Assembly (NCBI GenBank): GCA_945874515.1
Contig: CAMCHA010000040.1
Span: forward strand, 1-10,457
DNA: 10,457 nt
Source: Asaia bogorensis
Lineage (GTDB): Bacteria > Pseudomonadota > Alphaproteobacteria > Acetobacterales > Acetobacteraceae
Direction of reading: 5' to 3'
Shown here: positions 6,355 to 10,457 of the stretch, in pieces
How the letters are laid out: each line of letters begins with the position of its first letter
Position numbering within the stretch: position 1 is the stretch's first letter
Translations under genes and position numbers: made by a program
Notes under the pieces: generated by a model
The model's input: only the letters and a program-made list of their open reading frames with translations
Told to the model about the DNA's origin: nothing
The model's database searches: none

Positions 6355-7149
6355 TCAGTCCTTCGGCGGCAGATGAAGAGCAACCACTTCGCCCCCCTGC
6401 CCTGCCACTTCCGGAAAGCGCCGCCGCACATCCGGGTCATGCCCCGGGATCACGCGGCTATCATCGCCACCCGCCAGCTTCTTTGCCGCGCGCCAACCCG
6501 CCGCCATCGCCCCCAGATCGTAAATGATCGGGAAGGGATTGCCGCTGAGTGCATTGGCGTAGAAATGCATGGCGTCAGAGGCCAACACCACCGGCCCACG
6601 CGCGGTTTGCACGCGCACCACTTGCAAGCCATCCGAATGCCCGCCGACGCGATGCACGGAAACACCCGGCGCCACTTCGCCATCGCCATCATGGAACACG
6701 ACGCGATCAGCATAAAGCGCCTTCACCATGGCGACCACATGCGCCGCTTCGAAGGGCAGACGAATGGCATGCACGCACATGTGCCGGCCAGTTGCGAAGT
6801 GCATTTCGCGTTCCTGCAAATGGAACTTCGCACCGGGGAACATACCAAGCGAACCCGCGTGATCATAATGCAAATGTGTGATGATCACGTCTGAAACCTT
6901 AGCAGCATCCGTGCCCATGGCCTTCAGGCTATCGCGCACATTGCGCGAAATGGTGCGGCCGCGGCCGGCAGCCGTTTCCTCATCAAAGCCAGTATCCACC
7001 ACGATTTCCTGCCCATCTGGCGCGCGCAGCAACCAGATGAAGTAATCAAGCGGCATGGCTTCATGCGCATCGGGCACGGGCAGCAGAAAATTCGTCTGCG
7101 CCGTGCGTTCATGCCGCCCGTAACGGATGGCATAGACTTCCCAATTCAT
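6355..7149 (-). CDS. N-acyl homoserine lactonase family MBL-fold hydrolase
   Basis: This 264-residue metallo-beta-lactamase-fold protein is of the AHL-lactonase/AttM-like type. Ligands are visible: THLHYDHAG (91-99; H92, H94, D96, H97), H171 in GGHSDG, D192 in LASDAMHFY and H237 in IPGHDP. Enzymes of this group open lactone rings, including homoserine lactones and sugar-acid or pyridoxine-type lactones. The specificity loop differs from the quorum-quenching AiiA (SDAMHFY where AiiA has SDASY). Given its cluster, a lactone made by the neighbouring uronate dehydrogenase-like enzyme is a reasonable substrate, by inference. The frame opens further upstream inside the dehydrogenase gene, but ATG 7149, overlapping that gene's TGA (ATGA), is the natural start. 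It is the last gene of the minus-strand cluster and ends near the 6322-6346 hairpin. Confidence 0.9.
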   Translation of the reverse strand: MNWEVYAIRYGRHERTAQTNFLLPVPDAHEAMPLDYFIWLLRAPDGQEIVVDTGFDEETAAGRGRTISRNVRDSLKAMGTDAAKVSDVIITHLHYDHAGSLGMFPGAKFHLQEREMHFATGRHMCVHAIRLPFEAAHVVAMVKALYADRVVFHDGDGEVAPGVSVHRVGGHSDGLQVVRVQTARGPVVLASDAMHFYANALSGNPFPIIYDLGAMAAGWRAAKKLAGGDDSRVIPGHDPDVRRRFPEVAGQGGEVVALHLPPKD

Positions 7150-8054
7150 GATTCTTGATTCCCCCCAAGTACCGTGCCGGTCATTTGTTCCAGCATTTTT
7201 GCAACCGCGGTGTGATCCACGCCCGGGCCGAGCATGGTGGCTGCCGCCAGCCACATTTCCCGGCAGAGTGCTGAGAATGGCGCGGGCGTTGTTGTCTCCC
7301 GCCCCACTTCAAGGGCGATGGACAGATCCTTCACCATCAGATCAAGCCCAAACCCCGCATCGAAGCGACGCGAAAGCACATATTCCTTGAACTTCTTCTG
7401 CGTGGAATTATTCATGCCGGAACTGGCATTCAACACATCCACCATTGTTGTCGGATCAAGCCCGAAGCGCTGGCCAATGAGCAGGGCTTCGATCCCGATC
7501 AGGTACCCGCCGGCCGAGACTAGATTATTCAGCGCCTTCATCGCCTGGCCGGCGCCAATATCTCCGCAGCGATAGACGGATGTGCCCATCGCCTTCAGCA
7601 CGGGCTCCGCACGATCAATCTCAGCGTCCGGGCCACCCACCATGATGGCAAGCTGGCCAGATTTGGCGCGCGGCACGCCACCCGAAACAGGGCAATCAAT
7701 CATCGGCACGCCATGGCCTTCCAGCATCGCCGCGATTTCCCGCGTGCGGCCTGGCTGGCCAGAGGTCATGTCAATCACCAGCATGCCAGGCTTCAGCGAT
7801 GGCAGCATGGCTTCCACTGCCTCCCCAACCTGCTTGCTGGTCGGCACAATGATCACCACGCAATCGGCGCCGGCGGCAGCTTCTGCGGGCGTTGCGGCGG
7901 CTTTCGCCCCGGTTTCTGTGGCGAAGGATGCCGCGCGGCCTGGCACCACATCGCATACCGTCACGTCAAACCCTGCCTTCACCAGATTGGCCGCCATGGG
8001 CCAACCCATATTGCCGATGCCGGCGAAGGCGATGCGCTTCATTGCTGGGGACAT
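7146..8054 (-). CDS. NAD(P)-dependent beta-hydroxyacid dehydrogenase (HIBADH/GarR family)
   Basis: This 302-residue soluble oxidoreductase has the full family layout. The Rossmann GxGxxG is GIGNMG (12-17). The substrate-binding block is DCPVSGGVPRAKSGQLAIMVGG (120-141). The catalytic lysine is K173 in GQAMKALNN (169-177), and the C-terminal all-helical domain includes KDLSIALEVG. The family includes 3-hydroxyisobutyrate dehydrogenase and tartronate semialdehyde reductase (GarR), which interconvert a hydroxyacid and its semialdehyde. Residues seen here do not settle which. Beside a uronate dehydrogenase-like gene, a GarR-like role is attractive. The start chosen is ATG 8054, sharing one base with the upstream TGA (TGATG) after GGGGAAG. 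An adjacent GTG at 8057 and M5 (MKRIAFAG) are alternatives. Confidence 0.92.
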   Translation of the reverse strand: MSPAMKRIAFAGIGNMGWPMAANLVKAGFDVTVCDVVPGRAASFATETGAKAAATPAEAAAGADCVVIIVPTSKQVGEAVEAMLPSLKPGMLVIDMTSGQPGRTREIAAMLEGHGVPMIDCPVSGGVPRAKSGQLAIMVGGPDAEIDRAEPVLKAMGTSVYRCGDIGAGQAMKALNNLVSAGGYLIGIEALLIGQRFGLDPTTMVDVLNASSGMNNSTQKKFKEYVLSRRFDAGFGLDLMVKDLSIALEVGRETTTPAPFSALCREMWLAAATMLGPGVDHTAVAKMLEQMTGTVLGGNQES

Positions 8055-8452
8055 CACTTCTTCCCCGGAATCGCGCCTTCGGCGATCAACACCTCATGCG
8101 CGGCCTTGAAGGCATCAAGCCCAGCTGGAATGCCGCAATAGGCCGTGGCATGCAGCAAAGTGGCTTTGATTTCATCCACGGTGACGCCGTTATTCAGCGC
8201 GCCCTTCACATGCAGCTTCACTTCCGGGATTTTGCCGAGTGCGGTCAGCATCGCCAGATTCAGCAGCGACCTGGTCTTGCGGTCCAGCGTGGGATCGCCC
8301 CAAGCCCAGCCCCAGGCCCAGGCGGTGGTGGCGCGCTGGAAGGACATCATGAATTCATCGGCCTTCGCCATGGACGAATCCACATATTCCGGGCCCAATA
8401 CCGCACGGCGGATGGGCAAACCCTTGTCGAACAGCGCCTGATCGTCGGACAT
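8054..8452 (-). CDS. Carboxymuconolactone decarboxylase (CMD) family protein
   Basis: This 132-residue protein matches the PcaC-like CMD family: LDRKTRSLLNLAMLTALG (56-73), LHVKGALNNGVTVDEI (80-95) and HATAYCGIPAGLDAFKAAHE (101-120). PcaC decarboxylates 4-carboxymuconolactone, but many CMD-family members do other lyase or isomerase work. No CxxC of the AhpD peroxidase branch is present. An N-terminal segment, TAWAWGWAWGDP (43-54), has four alternating tryptophans. The frame opens at 8467, but ATG 8452 has an ideal AAGGAG (8464-8459 on this strand) six bases upstream, so it is the start. No other beta-ketoadipate gene is present, so a classic PcaC role is doubtful. Its stop overlaps the dehydrogenase start. 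Confidence 0.9.
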   Translation of the reverse strand: MSDDQALFDKGLPIRRAVLGPEYVDSSMAKADEFMMSFQRATTAWAWGWAWGDPTLDRKTRSLLNLAMLTALGKIPEVKLHVKGALNNGVTVDEIKATLLHATAYCGIPAGLDAFKAAHEVLIAEGAIPGKK

Positions 8453-8458
8453 CTTACG

Positions 8459-8464
8459 CTCCTT
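8459..8464 (-). promoter_or_regulatory. Consensus Shine-Dalgarno of the CMD gene
   Basis: AAGGAG on the minus strand, six bases before ATG 8452, decides the CMD start. The upstream ATG at 8467-8465 lies directly in front of this motif, so the longer frame would translate the ribosome-binding site itself. Confidence 0.75.
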
Positions 8465-8486
8465 CATGAATTGGATGGGGCAGGCT

Positions 8487-8522
8487 GGCGTGATGACGCC
8501 AAGCGGTCAACCGGGGCGGTTG
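8487..8522. other. Two small adjacent stem-loops in the DUF2889-CMD gap
   Basis: The 79-base gap (8453-8531) holds TGGCGT-GATG-ACGCCA (8486-8501, 6-bp stem) and CAACCG-GGG-CGGTTG (8508-8522, 6-bp stem). They lie just downstream of the DUF2889 stop and ahead of the CMD Shine-Dalgarno. No T-run follows on the minus strand. They could weakly terminate, process or stabilise the transcript between two parts of the cluster. Confidence 0.35.
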
Positions 8523-8531
8523 GCGCGAAAG

Positions 8532-9122
8532 CTATTCCGCCTTTTCCGGTTCATACCAAGGCCAGCGCTGCTTCACGACTGGGCTATCCGGCGCATAGGC
8601 GATGCAGGTGCCAATCAGTGCCGGCCTGACCTTTTTTTCATCCACAGCCTCGCCTGCCGCGCGGCGCGCTGCGGCCTGTTCCACTTCCCGCTGGCGGCGC
8701 ACGGGATAGAGCGTTTGGAAGGCGACCGTACCCATCTGGCCGATCACCTCGCGCAAATGCGTGCAGCCGTGGATGCCGCCAACCCGTTCATTCACCGCGC
8801 GCACAAAGCCAGGCCCAATCTTGAGGCCCGCAAGCCGCGCGAAATTGGGCGCGGCAGCCGGGCAGATATCATAGGGCGTGAAATCGGATGCGGCTTCGCA
8901 GGACAGCACCTCAAAATCCTCATTGATGGTCATGCGGATCCACATGCCATGCAAAGCCTCACCTGGTTCGATCCAGCCGCGGCCTTCATTGTTGAAACCG
9001 TAGCTTTTGGTATCCACAAGATGGGCTTCGATATCGAAAAGCCCGTCCTTGCGCTGATAGCCGCGCAATTGGATGTCGCGCAGATGGAGCAGGTTTCGCT
9101 CGGCGGGTTCAGAAAGCGGCAT
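8532..9122 (-). CDS. DUF2889 domain-containing protein
   Basis: This 196-residue protein fits the DUF2889 pattern: GYQRKDGLFDIEAHLVDTKS (21-40), GEALHGMWIRMTINEDFEVL (54-73), SDFTPYDICP (79-88) and the invariant-looking GGIHGCTHLREVI (115-127). It then has a charged, Ala-rich C-terminal part and a WPWYEPEK tail. Conserved C87, H118, C120 and H122 suggest a metal site, but no reaction is known to me for this family. In proteobacteria it tends to appear in gene clusters for degradation of organic acids, as here. It ends with TAG at 8534-8532. The start ATG 9122 lacks a strong Shine-Dalgarno motif, and a perfect inverted repeat (9141-9153) lies 18 bases upstream of it. Confidence 0.88.
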   Translation of the reverse strand: MPLSEPAERNLLHLRDIQLRGYQRKDGLFDIEAHLVDTKSYGFNNEGRGWIEPGEALHGMWIRMTINEDFEVLSCEAASDFTPYDICPAAAPNFARLAGLKIGPGFVRAVNERVGGIHGCTHLREVIGQMGTVAFQTLYPVRRQREVEQAAARRAAGEAVDEKKVRPALIGTCIAYAPDSPVVKQRWPWYEPEKAE

Positions 9123-9140
9123 GGGTCAATATCCGGTTAC

Positions 9141-9153
9141 GCTGCAATGCAGC
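9141..9153. promoter_or_regulatory. Perfect inverted repeat upstream of the DUF2889 gene
   Basis: GCTGCA-A-TGCAGC is a perfect 6+1+6 inverted repeat in the 65-base gap (9123-9187) between the epimerase and DUF2889 genes, ending 18 bases before the DUF2889 ATG. A second short repeat, CTGATC-N7-GATCAG (9173-9191), overlaps the epimerase stop codon. The first could be an operator for an internal promoter, the second a weak transcript-end stem. Confidence 0.35.
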
Positions 9154-9187
9154 ACCCTTCTGCCATGATGCGCTGATCAGGGCCAGA

Positions 9188-10009
9188 TCAGGCGGCGATT
9201 ATGCGAATGGTGCCGCGCAGCGATTGGCCTTGCGCCAAAACCCGCATGGGTGCGGCGGCAGCAAGTGCCGGGCGGTTGGGCGCATCGGGCATGTGGCTGA
9301 CGGGTTCCACGCAGATCACGGGCTGCGTGGGTGGCGCATAGACCTGAACGCCCGCGGCGAAATCGCCGGTGGCGGTGAGCGTGATGATGCCGGCGGGTGT
9401 AACGAGGCGCGCCACGCCATCCCAACCGGCGAAGAAATTATCCAGCCAGATCAAGCCAGCCTCATCTGCCGCGATGCCGGTGCAGGGTGTGTAGTTTTGC
9501 GGAAGCCCGCGCGCATCATGGCTGGCGCGTTGCGTCGCTTTCAGATGCAGTGATGTCGCAGCGCTACGGATGAACCAAGGGTGCCAGCCCATGCCATAAG
9601 GCACGGGTGCTGCGCCTTCATGGCGTAATTCCATTTCCATAAGCAGGCCATCGGCATCTAGCGAAACCGTAAGCCGCGCCGCGTAATCAAAAGGCGCGAA
9701 GGACAGGCGTTGCTGAAGAATCGCGTGATCAGCGGCGGTGCTTGTCACTTCCCAAGGCAAATCACGCGCAAGGCCATGAATGGCACTGGCTTCCGCCGCG
9801 CGATTGATCGGCATTTCATGGCCCGCGATGCGCCCACCATCCAGCCGATTGGCCCAAGGCAGCATCCAGAAGGCGCCATAGCTGCCCGGATGGCACGCGC
9901 ATTCGGGCGTTGGCACAAGAACATCACGCCCACGCCATCGCAGGCTTGCGAAAGCCGCGCCCTGTTCCGGGCAGATCAGCGCCTGCCAATCAGCGTGCTG
10001 CAGCTTCAT
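9188..10009 (-). CDS. Aldose 1-epimerase (GalM-like)
   Basis: This 273-residue protein has the galactose-mutarotase-like fold. Landmarks are PWANR (51-55), IHG with H78 (77-79), GMGWHPWF with the catalytic-acid His at H143 (139-146), LDNFF (189-193) and CVEPVSHMPDAPN with the catalytic-base Glu at E235 (233-245). It interconverts alpha and beta anomers of sugars, and in this context probably uronic acids or other aldoses supplied to the upstream dehydrogenase. It is somewhat shorter than typical GalM (about 340 residues) and closer to the compact YeaD/LacX-like relatives. Its ATG overlaps the TGA of the uronate dehydrogenase-like gene (ATGA at 10009-10006), strong evidence for co-translation. 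It ends in TGA 9190-9188. Confidence 0.92.
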   Translation of the reverse strand: MKLQHADWQALICPEQGAAFASLRWRGRDVLVPTPECACHPGSYGAFWMLPWANRLDGGRIAGHEMPINRAAEASAIHGLARDLPWEVTSTAADHAILQQRLSFAPFDYAARLTVSLDADGLLMEMELRHEGAAPVPYGMGWHPWFIRSAATSLHLKATQRASHDARGLPQNYTPCTGIAADEAGLIWLDNFFAGWDGVARLVTPAGIITLTATGDFAAGVQVYAPPTQPVICVEPVSHMPDAPNRPALAAAAPMRVLAQGQSLRGTIRIIAA

Positions 10010-10457
10010 TCCGGCGCAAAGTGATCCCGCGGTGATGGCGCGCTGCGGGAATATTCAATGGCGGTATAGGCGCCACCCTGATAGCGCTCAGAAACCGGAT
10101 CAGATGTGATGCCTTCAAGCTCTGCGCGCCACGCTTCGGCATTGTCTTGCGGCGCCCAACCGATGTGCGCGCGATGATCCTCTCCCCAATAGCCGGTTGG
10201 ATTATTGGATTGACCAAAGATCACCGCATGACCCACTTTCTCCGCCAGCACACAGCATTCAATCAAACGCGTGAGATCCGGGTAGGACAACCAGGTGGAC
10301 AGCATGCGCCGATCGAGCGGCTTTGGCTGGCAAGAACCGATGCGGAGGTTAATGTTCTCAACCCCATGCTTGTCCCTGTACATCCGCCCCATCATCTCGC
10401 CATAGACTTTGGAAATTCCGTAGTAGCCATCGGGGCGGAAGGCGCAATCCGCATCCA
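10006..10457 (-). CDS. Uronate dehydrogenase-like NAD-dependent epimerase/dehydratase (C-terminal part, runs off the right edge)
   Basis: The visible 149 residues are the C-terminal half of an extended short-chain dehydrogenase. The catalytic YxxxK is YGISK, in PDGYYGISKVYGE just inside the window edge. It is followed by INLRIGSCQPKPLDRRM, a TWLS-YPDL block, a GQSNNPTGYW segment and LGW-like IGWAPQDNAEAWR near the end. This arrangement closely matches uronate dehydrogenase, which oxidises galacturonate or glucuronate at C1 with NAD+ to the aldarolactone. Other NAD-dependent epimerases are possible, but the RIGSC-x-PKP-x-D-x-RM and TWLS motifs favour Udh. The N-terminal Rossmann part is outside the window. 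It is the most upstream visible gene of the minus-strand cluster and overlaps the epimerase start by four bases. Confidence 0.85.
   Translation of the reverse strand, partial: DADCAFRPDGYYGISKVYGEMMGRMYRDKHGVENINLRIGSCQPKPLDRRMLSTWLSYPDLTRLIECCVLAEKVGHAVIFGQSNNPTGYWGEDHRAHIGWAPQDNAEAWRAELEGITSDPVSERYQGGAYTAIEYSRSAPSPRDHFAPE

Noticed and set aside
6355..7149. Quorum-quenching AHL lactonase as a firm call
   Set aside because: Motifs fit the family, but no luxI/luxR gene is present and the catabolic context suggests another lactone; only the family level is supported.
7582..8109. Plus-strand open frame (about 175 codons) opposite the beta-hydroxyacid dehydrogenase
   Set aside because: The minus strand here encodes a textbook Rossmann dehydrogenase; the plus-strand product has no family features.
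1..10457. CRISPR array, tRNA/rRNA genes, insertion sequences, toxin-antitoxin or phage-defence genes
   Set aside because: No regularly spaced repeats, cloverleaf-like segments, transposase motifs or defence domains seen on either strand.

Overview
The window looks like a piece of chromosome from a GC-rich alphaproteobacterium, most likely Rhodospirillales and probably an Acetobacteraceae/Roseomonas-type organism. The grounds are the order NDUFA12 - mlaD - small ORF - DUF2155, which I associate with alphaproteobacteria, an orphan Bug-type (tripartite tricarboxylate transporter) binding protein, and the codon style. The taxon is an inference. I see no rRNA, tRNA, CRISPR array, insertion sequence or transposase.

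Left part (1-1808). A partial gene of unknown function runs off the left edge on the minus strand. It diverges across a short intergenic region (216-381) from a tight plus-strand operon. That operon encodes the complex I accessory subunit NDUFA12, the phospholipid-trafficking protein MlaD, a 74-residue protein of unknown function and a secreted DUF2155 protein. The last three genes are joined by ATGA overlaps.

Middle part (1877-6330, all plus strand). First comes an ETHE1/Blh-type metallo-beta-lactamase-fold enzyme, probably a persulfide dioxygenase. Next is a single Bug-family periplasmic binding protein with no transporter membrane genes beside it. Then comes a pair that stands out: a cytochrome P450 whose stop codon overlaps (TAATG) the start of an LpxL/HtrB-type acyltransferase. 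Parts of this pair are visibly poorer in G+C than the flanks, so it may be an acquired lipid-modification module. A perfect 25-base hairpin (6322-6346) closes it.

Right part (10457 down to 6355, all minus strand). This is a convergent six-gene catabolic cluster. In transcription order it encodes a uronate dehydrogenase-like SDR (partial, runs off the right edge), a GalM-like aldose 1-epimerase, a DUF2889 protein, a carboxymuconolactone-decarboxylase-family protein, a beta-hydroxyacid dehydrogenase of the HIBADH/GarR family, and an AHL-lactonase-like metallo-hydrolase. Overlapping starts and stops join udh-galM and CMD-dehydrogenase-lactonase. A plausible reading is an oxidative sugar-acid (hexuronate/aldarate-type) pathway: epimerase, C1 oxidation to a lactone, lactone opening and semialdehyde reduction. 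The DUF2889 and CMD proteins have no assigned step in it.
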